A stretch of DNA of 53,548 nt from an uncultured Clostridia bacterium (GTDB lineage: Bacteria > Bacillota > Clostridia > Christensenellales > Borkfalkiaceae): NCBI GenBank assembly GCA_947597925.1, contig CANQFA010000009.1:1-53548 (forward strand). The letters are read 5' to 3'. The notes under the pieces were generated by a model. That model ran no database searches. It saw only the letters and a list, made by a program, of their open reading frames with translations, and was not told where the DNA came from. This document shows, piece after piece, positions 19,516-28,700 of the stretch (position 1 is its first letter; the number at the start of each line of letters is the position of its first letter). The translations under genes were made by a program, and so were the position numbers.

Positions 19516-19546
19516 ATTATAGCACCCCCCCCCCATGAAATGTCAA
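19516..19546 (-). promoter_or_regulatory. Promoter of the surface operon with a G10 homopolymer in its spacer
   Basis: Minus strand: TTGACA (19541-19546), 19-nt spacer, TATAAT (19516-19521). The spacer contains ten consecutive G (C on the plus strand, 19525-19534). Both hexamers are perfect consensus but the spacing is 2 nt too long. Loss of two G would give the optimal 17 nt. This is the layout of known slipped-strand phase-variable promoters such as Neisseria porA. The start codon is about 100 nt downstream. Confidence 0.85.
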
Positions 19547-19734
19547 CGATTTGAATCATAAAATATGACATTTTCACCGTAAATTCACCTACAATCGAAC
19601 AAAAGATGAAAAAAGAAATCCCAAATTTTGGCAAATCAGTCTGAAATTGCATAAATCCGCGCGAAATCGCCACCCGTGGTATAGAAAACGCAGCACGCTT
19701 GAGAAGAAGGGATATGTCATAGAGGAAGGGATAT

Positions 19735-19917
19735 GTCATTTCGAACGCAGTGAGAAATCTCAAGCATGAGATTCCTCGTCGCTCCGCTCCTCGGAATGAC
19801 ATATTGGAGCGCTCCTCGGAATGACGTGTAGAAGGATGCGCTCCCTATCGCGTCATTTCGAACGCAGTGAGAAATCTCAAGCATGAGATTCCTCGTCGCT
19901 CCGCTCCTCGGAATGAC
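19735..19917. repeat. Two identical 66-nt palindromic repeats
   Basis: Copies at 19735-19800 and 19852-19917 are identical. Each begins GTCATTTCGAACG and ends CTCGGAATGAC, so the ends are inverted repeats; an inner hairpin is formed by GAGAAATCTCA and TGAGATTCCTC. Partial copies sit between and after them to about 20040. The rest of the 19457-20183 gap holds the operon promoter, these repeats and a terminator; no gene seen. The same family recurs at 52672-52914. Confidence 0.88.
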
Positions 19918-20070
19918 GTATTGGGGCCCTCCTCGGAATGACATATTGGTAAGATTGCGGCGATGTTTCGACTACGCTCAACATGACATAATCAGAATGC
20001 TTCTCAGCACGACATATTGGGACGATTCTCAACGTGACATTATCAAGAAGTAAGGCTTCATAGGCGCGAA

Positions 20071-20102
20071 AAGACCCCCGACCGATCAGGGTCGAGGGTC
20101 TT
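20071..20102 (-). terminator. Terminator of the lipoprotein gene at 20184-22058
   Basis: A stem of AGACCCTCGACC / GGTCGGGGGTCT around a short loop, with TTTT following in the minus direction. Confidence 0.85.
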
Positions 20103-20183
20103 ATAAATTTGCAAATTGCCTATCCGATCGCGGACATGGTACCGAGAAGAGAGCTCAGAGCAGCCCCTCTCGGTACGAATGCT

Positions 20184-22058
20184 TTACGCCTCGGCAGCAG
20201 CGGTAATCTTCACACAGACGCACTCAAATGCCTCCGTACTGAGCGCATAGGTGTTGCCGTTTACCGTCGCGGTCTGCGTGAGATCCGCTTCGACATTCGC
20301 AGCTTTGATGTCGCCCGCGCCGCTCGCGGTCTCGGTCTTGAGCTTGAAGTGCGGGATATACACGTTGGCAGAAGCCTTGAGGAAGGAGAGGTCCGCCGTC
20401 ACCGTGTAGGTCTTGGTCGCGGTGTCGATGGTCATCTCGAACTCGGCATTGTTGCCCGCCCAGGTTTCATTCTCCTGGAAGTCGAGCGAGAAGTCTTCCT
20501 TCGTGTAGCCGTTCACAGAACCCGTGATGACATAGCAGGGCTTGCCGTCCACGAGCTTGAGCTCGACCTTCGCTATGGAGTACATCATGCCGCCCACGAC
20601 TTCGATGGTGAGATTGCCCTCAGCGCTCTTGCCCACGGTGTATTGGGAGAGCGCGTCTTCGAAGGTGCCGCCTGCGGAAGTCGTGGTGAGGGTCACGACA
20701 TTCGTATCTGCCTTCATGGTGATGGTATCGTAGGACCCCGCCGTGACTTTTGCGAGGTTCATGGTAGCGGTGAAGGCGTGCGTCTCTTCGTTGAGTTCGA
20801 AGGTGTCGAGCGCATAGTCCGTGCCGCCGAGGGTGATGTCGAAGCTACTCTTGTCATAGCCCTGTGCCGTACCGGTGACGGTGAGGATGACGTCGTCGCC
20901 CGTCTTGGCAACGCTCGAATCGGTCACCGCGAAGTCATAGGTCTGCGGAGCGCACTCCACGTCGCTGGTGACGCGCAGGCAGTCGATATTGGCCGTGAAG
21001 GAGCCGCTGAAGGAGCTCTGGCTGGTGTCCGTGTAGTCATGAGGGATGAAGGTGAGCTTGATGGCATTGGAGCCCGCCTTGATGTCGATGTTCTCGAAGA
21101 CGACCTCTTTCCAGTTGAACCAGAGGGTCAGATCGCCCTTCTCCTGATCTTCGGCCACGCCGCCGGGAAGAATGACGGAGTCGGGAATATCATACTTGAT
21201 GCCGTTGACCGTGAACTCCACGATCTTATTGAACTGGCAGTCGCCCATCTCGATGGGGGTCCAGTTGTTGTCCCGCTTGAGGTAGAGGGAGGCGAGGATA
21301 AACGCGATGTCTGCCTTGCCCGCCGTCTTTGCCTCGAACTTAAAGGTAATGCTCTCGCCCGCAAACATGTTGCCGACGTACAGTCCGCCCGATGCGGTCT
21401 GCTTGCCATCCTTTACGGCGTCATCGTTGATCTGATAGTTCTCGGCCTCGATGATGCCCGTCTCGGCCTCGATGAAGATACCCGTGCCGAAGGTGAGGTC
21501 GATGGTAAAGGTATACCCGCCCACCTTGAGCTCGAACTTTGCATCTTCCGCAGTCAGGGAATCGGTCTTATAGGAGACCCCGCTGTTCTCGTCGGCGACG
21601 TTGATCTCGGCAGTCGTATCGTCTGTATAGGTGACGGTGATCTTCATGCCGGTGGGATCGAAGTGCTCGCCCAAGACATATTGCGTCTTCGTGGGCATGG
21701 ACTTGATCTCGACGCTCTTGACAGGGTTGGATACGGTGATCTTTCTCTCTGCCGTGAAGGTCTTCTCCCCCGCCGTGTAGGTGATGGTGATGACCTTGTC
21801 CGCCACGGTCAGGGCGCCGCTGGGAGCATAAGTATACTCCTCTGCCTTGAGCACCGTCGTCGTGCTGTCTTCCCTGACGGCGGAGACCTCCATGCCGGTG
21901 GGATCGAACTTCTCGCCGACCACGTAGTTGACCTTATCGGGTGCCTTCGTGATCTTGATGCCCGTGACCGCGGCAGTCTTGCCGCACGCAGCGATCCCAA
22001 AGCACAGGAGGGCCGCACAGAGCACGCTGAGAATCCCGATCGTGATCCTCTTTTTCAT
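20184..22058 (-). CDS. Lipoprotein with Ig-like and carbohydrate-binding-like domains
   Basis: 624 residues with AAGGAGAAGGAAGT before ATG. Signal peptide ends in the lipobox GIAAC (Cys25). Residues about 30-110 and 113-195 are two bacterial Ig-like repeats (both contain Y-V-(V/L)-G-E-(K/H)-F-D-P-T-G-M). About 200-360 begins IFIEAETGIIEAENYQI and resembles CBM6/CBM35 carbohydrate-binding modules, which typically start with EAE. Two related C-terminal modules follow (about 365-470 and 480-620), sharing a core such as VILTVTGTAQGYDKSSF and CYVITGSVNGYTKEDF; a third copy ends the neighbouring lipoprotein. No catalytic motif seen. It sits beside lichenase and beta-glucosidase genes, so a surface glycan-binding role is likely. 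It has its own promoter with flanking palindromes. Confidence 0.75.
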   Translation of the reverse strand: MKKRITIGILSVLCAALLCFGIAACGKTAAVTGIKITKAPDKVNYVVGEKFDPTGMEVSAVREDSTTTVLKAEEYTYAPSGALTVADKVITITYTAGEKTFTAERKITVSNPVKSVEIKSMPTKTQYVLGEHFDPTGMKITVTYTDDTTAEINVADENSGVSYKTDSLTAEDAKFELKVGGYTFTIDLTFGTGIFIEAETGIIEAENYQINDDAVKDGKQTASGGLYVGNMFAGESITFKFEAKTAGKADIAFILASLYLKRDNNWTPIEMGDCQFNKIVEFTVNGIKYDIPDSVILPGGVAEDQEKGDLTLWFNWKEVVFENIDIKAGSNAIKLTFIPHDYTDTSQSSFSGSFTANIDCLRVTSDVECAPQTYDFAVTDSSVAKTGDDVILTVTGTAQGYDKSSFDITLGGTDYALDTFELNEETHAFTATMNLAKVTAGSYDTITMKADTNVVTLTTTSAGGTFEDALSQYTVGKSAEGNLTIEVVGGMMYSIAKVELKLVDGKPCYVITGSVNGYTKEDFSLDFQENETWAGNNAEFEMTIDTATKTYTVTADLSFLKASANVYIPHFKLKTETASGAGDIKAANVEADLTQTATVNGNTYALSTEAFECVCVKITAAAEA

Positions 22059-22140
22059 ACTTCCTTCTCCTTATAAAATATATTTCGGAACCGCCCTTCG
22101 GGCGTCGTCCCCTCTCCCGCGGTCAAACTGCCTTGTCCGA

Positions 22141-22154
22141 AAAAGTATACTTTT
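22141..22154. promoter_or_regulatory. Palindrome AAAAGTATACTTTT, downstream copy
   Basis: Perfect 14-bp palindrome in the transcribed leader of the lipoprotein gene, about 50 nt after the predicted transcription start and 113 bp from the identical second copy. Candidate operator. Confidence 0.55.
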
Positions 22155-22210
22155 TTGGACTCAAGAAGATTTGACCTTTCGCCTGAGTTTCTTTGCTCCC
22201 AAGCGGTTTT

Positions 22211-22239
22211 ATTATACATCAATCGCAATTATATGTCAA
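22211..22239 (-). promoter_or_regulatory. Perfect consensus sigma-A promoter of the lipoprotein gene
   Basis: Minus strand TTGACA (22234-22239), 17-nt spacer, TATAAT (22211-22216). Leader of about 145 nt. The 22059-22454 gap holds this promoter, two palindromes and two terminators; no gene seen. Confidence 0.88.
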
Positions 22240-22253
22240 CAGATTTTGTGCAA

Positions 22254-22267
22254 AAAAGTATACTTTT
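22254..22267. promoter_or_regulatory. Palindrome AAAAGTATACTTTT, upstream copy
   Basis: Second identical palindrome, ending 14 bp upstream of the -35 box. With the downstream copy it brackets the promoter, suggesting paired operators. Confidence 0.55.
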
Positions 22268-22296
22268 ATAGACAAATGTGAAAATCAATAAAACAA

Positions 22297-22314
22297 AGGG
22301 GCATAGCGGCCCCT
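22297..22314. terminator. Small GC hairpin with T-runs on both sides
   Basis: AGGGGC / GCCCCT stem with a short loop. ATATTTTT follows on the plus strand and TTGTTTT on the minus strand; probably a backup terminator after the lichenase gene. Confidence 0.6.
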
Positions 22315-22404
22315 ATATTTTTACGTTTTTTGGGAATTTCGATAAATTTCCACCCTCGGCAGCACGGGATCCCCTCCCGAGCGTCCCGCGGACGACAAAA
22401 GAAA

Positions 22405-22432
22405 ATCGGTCTGACGCGCGGTGCAGACCGAT
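22405..22432 (-). terminator. Terminator of the GH16 gene
   Basis: ATCGGTCTG / CAGACCGAT stem with a 10-nt loop, followed by TTTTCTTTT in the minus direction, 22 nt after the TAG stop. Confidence 0.82.
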
Positions 22433-22454
22433 CGGAAGATATTCTTGTCGATCC

Positions 22455-23261
22455 CTATTCGTTCGGCGAATAGGCGAACCAGCGATACTCCGCAGAGACG
22501 GGGATGCGGGCGGCATCGAAGGGGCCGCTCCAATCCTCCGCACTGCATTTCCAGATATTCATCATGAGCTGGAAGGGATGGGAGGGAAGCTCCGCCGTCG
22601 CGCGGTAGACCGCCGTGCCGTCCACATACCAGGTGATGGCATTTGGCTGCCAGTCAAAGGCGTACTCATGAAAGTCCGCGGAGCTGTCGAAGCCGAGGTC
22701 AAGGACAAACTCGTGACCGCCCTTGCCTGCCGTGTAGTAGTTGAACTGCACGACGCCGGGGTCCTTGCCGAGGAACTCGATGTCGATCTCATCCCACACG
22801 GGATCGCTTGTGTAGCCGAAGAAGGACGAAATGATCCCCGAGCAGGAGGCGGACTTCATGCAGACGGCATAAAAGCCATATGGGGTGCGATTTTCGGTGC
22901 GGTATTCTGCGCCCGCGTAGCCGCTCCCCTCTTTCGAGACTGTCATGCGCATGGCGCCGTCCTCGATCGAAGCGCTCTGCCTTCTCCACGTGCAGTCAAA
23001 TTGATTGCCGTTGGAGTAGCCGTCCGCCCAATAAAATCCCGCGGGTGCGCCCTCCGAAAACACGGCGATCTTCTCCTCCTCGAGCGCGAGGCGGGAAGGG
23101 ATGCCCTCTGCCGAAGAATGGGGCGTGAAGGGAAGTTCTGCGGGGGGATCCTCGGGCATGGGGTCCTGGTTTTCTGTCTTAGGCTGCTCGGGCGTGCAGC
23201 CGAATGCGATCAGCAGTACGCCGATGGAAAGCAAGATCGCGGTCTTTTTCAGTCCTTTCAT
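22455..23261 (-). CDS. GH16 beta-1,3-1,4-glucanase (lichenase), lipoprotein
   Basis: 268 residues from the ATG at 23261, preceded by GGGAGGAGAT; the alternative ATG at 23273 would encode the ribosome binding site. Lipobox AFGC (Cys22), a Pro/Glu-rich linker to about residue 50, then one GH16 domain. WDEIDIEF (156-163) gives nucleophile E158, D160 and acid/base E162. VQFNYYTAGKGGHE, FDWQP, ITWYVDG and LMMNIWKC match Bacillus-type lichenases closely, so mixed-linkage beta-glucan is the probable substrate, cut at the cell surface by retaining hydrolysis. Length suits one catalytic domain with an anchor. It lies between two glycan-binding-like lipoproteins, downstream of a GH3 beta-glucosidase that could finish the oligosaccharides. 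Stop is TAG. Confidence 0.93.
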   Translation of the reverse strand: MKGLKKTAILLSIGVLLIAFGCTPEQPKTENQDPMPEDPPAELPFTPHSSAEGIPSRLALEEEKIAVFSEGAPAGFYWADGYSNGNQFDCTWRRQSASIEDGAMRMTVSKEGSGYAGAEYRTENRTPYGFYAVCMKSASCSGIISSFFGYTSDPVWDEIDIEFLGKDPGVVQFNYYTAGKGGHEFVLDLGFDSSADFHEYAFDWQPNAITWYVDGTAVYRATAELPSHPFQLMMNIWKCSAEDWSGPFDAARIPVSAEYRWFAYSPNE

Positions 23262-23279
23262 ATCTCCTCCCAAAAATTT

Positions 23280-23305
23280 GGGGCGACGGCAATTGCCGCC
23301 GCCCC
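23280..23305 (-). terminator. Terminator between the Big_2 lipoprotein and GH16 genes
   Basis: Strong stem GGGGCGGCGGC / GCCGTCGCCCC followed by AAATTTTT in the minus direction. It ends only about 8 nt before the GH16 ribosome binding site, so it may tune GH16 expression rather than end the operon. Confidence 0.75.
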
Positions 23306-23335
23306 TTTCGGTGCGCTATAGAAGCGTTTGGCGCC

Positions 23336-25648
23336 TTATTCCGCGTTCTCGACCTTGAGCGAGACGCAGCCCCAGTTGGTCGACTCGTCGTTCCCGTCCA
23401 CCTTGTTGGAGATGGAGTACTTCTTGCCGCCGACAGTCACACTCTTGCCGTCCTCTGCATGCTCGTTGCTGAGCTTGAGGTCGGTCCACTGGTTGTCGCT
23501 ATAGGTAGGATCGGAGGGATCCTTTGCGCCGAAGTGTCCCGTGTAGGCTGCACCATCGACAGGCATCGCGGTGACGTCGAACTTGATCTCCCAATTGCCG
23601 TTGTCTTCAACGGTGACGGTGCGGGCAAGTTTGTCATACTTCGTCCAAACGCCGCCGCACTGCTGCAGGTCGAAGTGGTTGGCCTTGAGGTAAGCCTCAA
23701 GCGCAGCCTTTTCGACACCCGTTGCGGTCCCTTTGAGCACGAAGTAGACCGTTTCACCCTCTGCTACGAGGTCGACATCGGTCGTGGTGATGACTGCATC
23801 TTCGGGAAGCTGGGTGGGATCGACGATGTTCGCGAACGTGAAGCTGGAGACGGTGATGTTACCCTTGCGCTCCTCTCTGATCTCGCCCCAGCTGGATTCG
23901 GCATTGCCGTACCACTGCGTGTTGCAGTAGAGGCCGATCTCGACGGGTGCGCCGTGGAGCTTGGTGCCGTAGGTGAGGTAGATGGTCGCGGTCGCGCCGC
24001 CGGCTACCGTGATGACGGTGCCGCCCCACTGTGCATCAAAGGAGAGGACGCCGCCGATGGCGATGCCCGCATTGAGCACGCAGTCCTTGAGCGTCTCATT
24101 GCCGTTGGGATCGATGGTCTTGGTGGTGCCGTTCAGATCGAAGCGGATGGCGACCTCGTTCGTACCATTGTTCTTGACGGTGACGGCGAAGGTATTGTTC
24201 GCTGCGGTCATCGTGGAATCGAGCGCGATCTTGAAGTACTCATAGGTAGAGGTCTTGGTCGTGTACTCGATGTCATAGGACTTCTTGTCTTCGCTTGCCT
24301 TGACGTCGTAGGTACCCTTGTCCTCGCCGACCTGCTCCTGATCCTTGTGCTCGTCATCATTGATGATCTCCACTGCGATGGGCTGTGCGTCGCCGAGGTC
24401 GGGTGCTTCGACCTGAGGGACATACCCTTCGAGCTTGGAAGGATCGTCCTCAAACTTCTCTTCGGCCTCGCCGAGATCCTTATACTGGAGGTCGTAGATG
24501 GAGAGGGTGACTCTGCCTTCGAGGTTGCCGAGAAGCATGTGGATCGCGGCCTCGACTTCGTCATAGATGCCGTTTGCATACTTCTTGCCCGAGTCGCCGT
24601 GACGGAACTGCACGGTGAGTTCATTGACTTCGCCCGCTACGAGCGTCCTGCCGCCCTCATTGTCGTGCGCGTTGCCGTCGCCCGTGTAGTAGTTGAGGAA
24701 GACGAGACCGCCGACATTGGTCTCGACCTTGCACTTGAGCTCGTACATGTGGTTCTGCTCGAGCTTGCCTTCGGTGACCGCACTGCTGCGGTAGATGAGC
24801 TGGATGGCCGCCTCGTTCACGCCGGGATTTTCCATCTCGAAGGAGATCGTCATCTTGTTGGCGCCGATGTACTGATAGCCCTCTGCCGCGGTCTTGCCGG
24901 TCTCGTAGTCTTCGGTGTAGGCTTCGTAGACAGTGGAATTCGTCCAGTTCCAACCCTGGTCGTTCCAGAAGTGCCACGTATTGGGATCGCCCTTGTTCTC
25001 TTCGCCGTTCTTGACTTCCTTGTAGGAAGCGGGCTTATTGGCCCACTGCACGGTGACATCGCAGACAGCGGACTGGTTGCCTGCCTTGCGCTTTGCGGTG
25101 ATCTTGGCCTGGCCCTCGGCATATGCCGTGAGGGCGCCGCCGTCCACAGCGACGATATCGGGAGCCGAAGAGGTCCATTCGATCTCATCGGTCTGCTCCG
25201 CGCCATCCTTCATGACCTTGGCGGTGAGGGTCGCGGTGGAGCCCTTTTCCATGGTCAAGGTGGTCTGGGAGATCGTGACGCTGAGCTCGTAGACGTTTAC
25301 GATGCAGGTCGCGGTGAAGTCGCCGTATTTCGCGGTGATCGTCGCGGTACCGGCGCCCTTCGCGGTGACGATGCCCCTTACGACGGTGGCGACGGCATCA
25401 TTGCTCGTCTCCCAGGTGAGGCCTTCGGTCGATGCCGAGAGCTCTTCGGTCTTTTCATCATCATAGGTCGCCGTGACGGTCAGGCGCGACGTATCGGAGG
25501 TCGCGAGGGTGACCTCGGTCTCGCTGAGCGCAATGGCCTTGATGACGGGATCGGTCGAATTTTCGGGGGTGCAGGCGGCGAACGAAAGGAGCAGCACGGC
25601 CGCGAGCATGCACGTCAAAATCGACATCCAAGTCTTTTTGAGTTTCAT
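23336..25648 (-). CDS. Lipoprotein with two Big_2 Ig-like and carbohydrate-binding-like domains
   Basis: 770 residues; AGGAGGAATACT precedes ATG. Signal peptide with lipobox SFAAC (Cys26). Two Big_2 domains (about 34-120 and 122-205) show SETEVTLATSDTSRLTVTATY, GIVTAKGAGTATITAKYGDFTATCIVNV and the second set. About 210-390 (WHFWNDQGWNWTNSTVYEAY onward) looks like a CBM-type beta sandwich; a second one spans about 430-620. The last ~150 residues carry the module shared with the lipoprotein at 20184-22058 (core VYFVLKGTATGVEKAAL, then KSVTVGGKKYSISN). No catalytic residues recognised. Position between GH3 and GH16 genes suggests surface capture of beta-glucan; ligand not shown by sequence. Confidence 0.72.
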   Translation of the reverse strand: MKLKKTWMSILTCMLAAVLLLSFAACTPENSTDPVIKAIALSETEVTLATSDTSRLTVTATYDDEKTEELSASTEGLTWETSNDAVATVVRGIVTAKGAGTATITAKYGDFTATCIVNVYELSVTISQTTLTMEKGSTATLTAKVMKDGAEQTDEIEWTSSAPDIVAVDGGALTAYAEGQAKITAKRKAGNQSAVCDVTVQWANKPASYKEVKNGEENKGDPNTWHFWNDQGWNWTNSTVYEAYTEDYETGKTAAEGYQYIGANKMTISFEMENPGVNEAAIQLIYRSSAVTEGKLEQNHMYELKCKVETNVGGLVFLNYYTGDGNAHDNEGGRTLVAGEVNELTVQFRHGDSGKKYANGIYDEVEAAIHMLLGNLEGRVTLSIYDLQYKDLGEAEEKFEDDPSKLEGYVPQVEAPDLGDAQPIAVEIINDDEHKDQEQVGEDKGTYDVKASEDKKSYDIEYTTKTSTYEYFKIALDSTMTAANNTFAVTVKNNGTNEVAIRFDLNGTTKTIDPNGNETLKDCVLNAGIAIGGVLSFDAQWGGTVITVAGGATATIYLTYGTKLHGAPVEIGLYCNTQWYGNAESSWGEIREERKGNITVSSFTFANIVDPTQLPEDAVITTTDVDLVAEGETVYFVLKGTATGVEKAALEAYLKANHFDLQQCGGVWTKYDKLARTVTVEDNGNWEIKFDVTAMPVDGAAYTGHFGAKDPSDPTYSDNQWTDLKLSNEHAEDGKSVTVGGKKYSISNKVDGNDESTNWGCVSLKVENAE

Positions 25649-25698
25649 AGTATTCCTCCTACAAAAATTTTCATGATTGAGATGTCTTCCCCTCTTCT

Positions 25699-25736
25699 TC
25701 CCGCCCCCGCACGCCGAATTGCGATATTGGGGGCGG
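25699..25736 (-). terminator. Hairpin between GH3 and Big_2 lipoprotein genes
   Basis: CCGCCCCC / GGGGGCGG arms with a ~20-nt loop and no T-run. More likely an attenuating or RNA-stabilising intercistronic hairpin than a full terminator. Confidence 0.4.
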
Positions 25737-25757
25737 AAATTCAGGGAGGTTGGGAAC

Positions 25758-28700
25758 TTATTCCTGTGCCTTCTTGCGGCCTCTCAGGATGGCCTTCGTG
25801 AGGAAGACGCCCATGGTGACGACCGCTGCCGCGAGCACGACTTCGACGATCACGACGTACCAGACCCACGTGAGGTTATAGGAAGCGCCCTCGCCGAGGT
25901 CGACGTTGTCCGCCGCATTGGGATCGAACGCGGTCTCGGTATTGATGGTGTCGACGATGGTCCAGAGGACGTCGTGCGCCACTTTTTCGGATACCTTATA
26001 GGCCGTGTCGTTGCGGATGATGTCGAAGGTATTGCCGATACCATTGGACAGCCAGATGTCATTGCCTGCCCAGATGCCCCTGTATGCGGGCATGTAGGTA
26101 TCCGTGGAGTTGACCCAGTCGGTGACGAGGGTGCCGTGGAAGCCCCACTCGCCGCGGATGAGCTCGGTGCACAGACCGTAGTTTGCGCCCGACCAGACTC
26201 TGCCGAGACGGTTCATGCTCGTCATGAGCGCATTGCCGCCGCCCTCTTTGATCATGATCTCGAAGGGCTTGAGGTAGACCTCACGGAGGGTCTGCTCGGT
26301 GAGGAAGGTGAAGAGACCTTCGCGGACGAACTCACTGTCGTTGACGACGAAGTGCTTGACATAGGAGTAGACGCCCATGTCCTTTGCGCCGCTGACGGTG
26401 CCTGCGCAGATCTTGCCTGCAAGCACGCCGTCTTCGGAGTAGTACTCACCGTTTCTTCCGCCGAAGGGATTGCGGTGGGTATTTGCACCGGGCGCATACC
26501 AGCCGCGGAGACCTTCCATAGACTGACGCTCTCTGCCCACGCTCATACCGAAGGCATAGGCGAGGTCGACATTCCACGTTTGGGCAAGCATGGTCTCGCT
26601 GGGATATGCCATGAACTCGCAGGTGCCGCCGCCCGTGACGCGGGTATTGAAACCGAGAGGCCCGTCGAGGTCGACATAGCTTGCCTTCTTGATGCTGTCA
26701 ATGGCAGCCGTCTTGAAGTAGCCGTCGCTCACGAGGGTGTAGAGCTCGGCGTCCGTGATGTTGTCGATGAGCTGGGTCCAGATCTCATCGTCGTAGTCCT
26801 TGGTACCGAGGACGTCTTCGAGGGTGAGCCCGTTCTTCGTGGCGTTGCGCTTGGCGTTGTCCCCCGTGTAGCCCGCATAGGCGAGCTGCTCTTCGGTGGG
26901 CGTGCGCTGCTCGGAGATCGCCTTCGCCTCGGCGGTCTTATTTCTCGCCTTGGTGATGCGCTGAGGATAGGTGCCCGCAAAGTCCGCTCTGGAGAGATAC
27001 TTGACGGGGGTCTCCTCGTGGCTGCCGTCGAGGTCGGCCTGGTCGATGGTCTGATCGTTGCCCTTGCCGTCCTTGTTGGTGAAGCGGTTCTCGACCGTTG
27101 CGCCCGTCTTCTCATCGGTATCGTAGTTGATCTTCCGGGAGAGGGTGTAGGTGATCACAGCTTCCTTTACGGCGGCGGGAGAGCCATTGAACTGCGTGTC
27201 GCCCATGTTGCCGAGCTCGTGGGAGTTCTTCATGAGCTGAAGGCGGTATTCGCCCTCGTCGAGCTCATACCCGGTGTGGCCGTTTTCGTTGGCGTCATAG
27301 CAGTCATAAGATGCCATGCTCTGCGCGGAGACCTCGAGGGTGACGATGTCGGTAGCACCCGGCTTGATGACGCCCGTCTTCGCAAAGTCGGCGAGGACGA
27401 CTTCCGCCTTCTCCACGCCGCCCTTGATATAAGGTGCGTGATAGTAGAGTTCCACGACGTCGGAGCCCGCAAAGGCATTGGGATCGTCGGGGTCTGCATT
27501 GTTCTTGACTTCGACGGTGATCGAGATCTTGTCGTCTTTGCCGAGTTCGCCCGAGAGCTTTCTCTCTCCGTTGACCTTGACATCGGTAATGATCCACGTG
27601 AAGTCGGTGTAGGAGAGGCCGTAGCCGAAGGGATACTGCACGACGCCGTCGTAGCCCGCGCCGTAGTCATTGGAGACGTTATTCCAATAGCCCTCTGCGT
27701 CGGCGGTCTCAAACCACTTGTAGCCGACATAGATGCCCTCGGAATAGTCCACATATCCGCGATAGCCGAAGCCGTCGTCCTTTGCGTAGATCGTCGCGGC
27801 GCCGTCTTCATTCTTGCCCTTGTTGCCCTGATTGACTGCCGAGGGGGTGGTCCCCACGATGTCATAGGCATAGGTGTCCGCCGTTCTCCCGGAAGGAGAG
27901 ACCTTCACGGTCTCCGTCTTCACGGTGCCGTCGGCATTCTTCTCATAGATGGCCGTGCCGTCTTCATTGTAGGTGGGATTGCCGTTTTCGTCGCGTACGG
28001 GGATGGGCTCCTCTTTATAGCCGCGGAGCACATCGACGACGCCGCGCACGCCCGTAAGCCCCGTGATGCCCACGAGAAGGGCTGCATCGATCTCGGGATC
28101 TTCGATGAATCCCGTCTCCATGGTGTTCGCCGTATTGAGGATGACGATGACCTTGCTGCAGAGCATGTTGGCGGCCTCGATCATCTCCTCTTCCTCGGTG
28201 GAGAGCTGGAGATAGTGGCGGTCGGTGACCGTCTTCTTCGAATTGGAACCGGGCGTGGTCTGCTTGACCTGCTGCATCTCGAGGTCCTTGGACTCACTGC
28301 CCGTCCTGCCGATGACGACGAGGCCGACATCGGAGAAGTTCGCGATGCTCTCCGCAAGCCCGAGATACTGGTCCTTGCTCGGTTCGCGGAGCACGAAGAT
28401 CTCCTCGGAACCGAAGCTGACGCCTCCTCTGTACTCCACGTCATCCTGAGGGCCGTAGACCCTGCTGTGTCCCGTGTAGTACTCCTTATAGAGGTTATAC
28501 AGGTCCTGATTATACTCGATGTTCGCCTCGGTGAGCGCGTCGAAGAACTTGACCTTCTGCAAGCTCGTATTGGAATAGCCCGAACCGAATGCAAGCGTCA
28601 TCCAGTCATAGGCCGCCCAACCGAACACATTGACCTTCTTGATCTCCTCGGAACTGAGGGGAAGCGCGGGAACTCCCTTGCTGTCCTTTTCGTTCTTCAG

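Noticed and set aside
22059..22454. Riboswitch or T-box in the lipoprotein leader
   Set aside because: The leader is AT-rich with only the palindrome; I see no conserved riboswitch core or anti-terminator pair.
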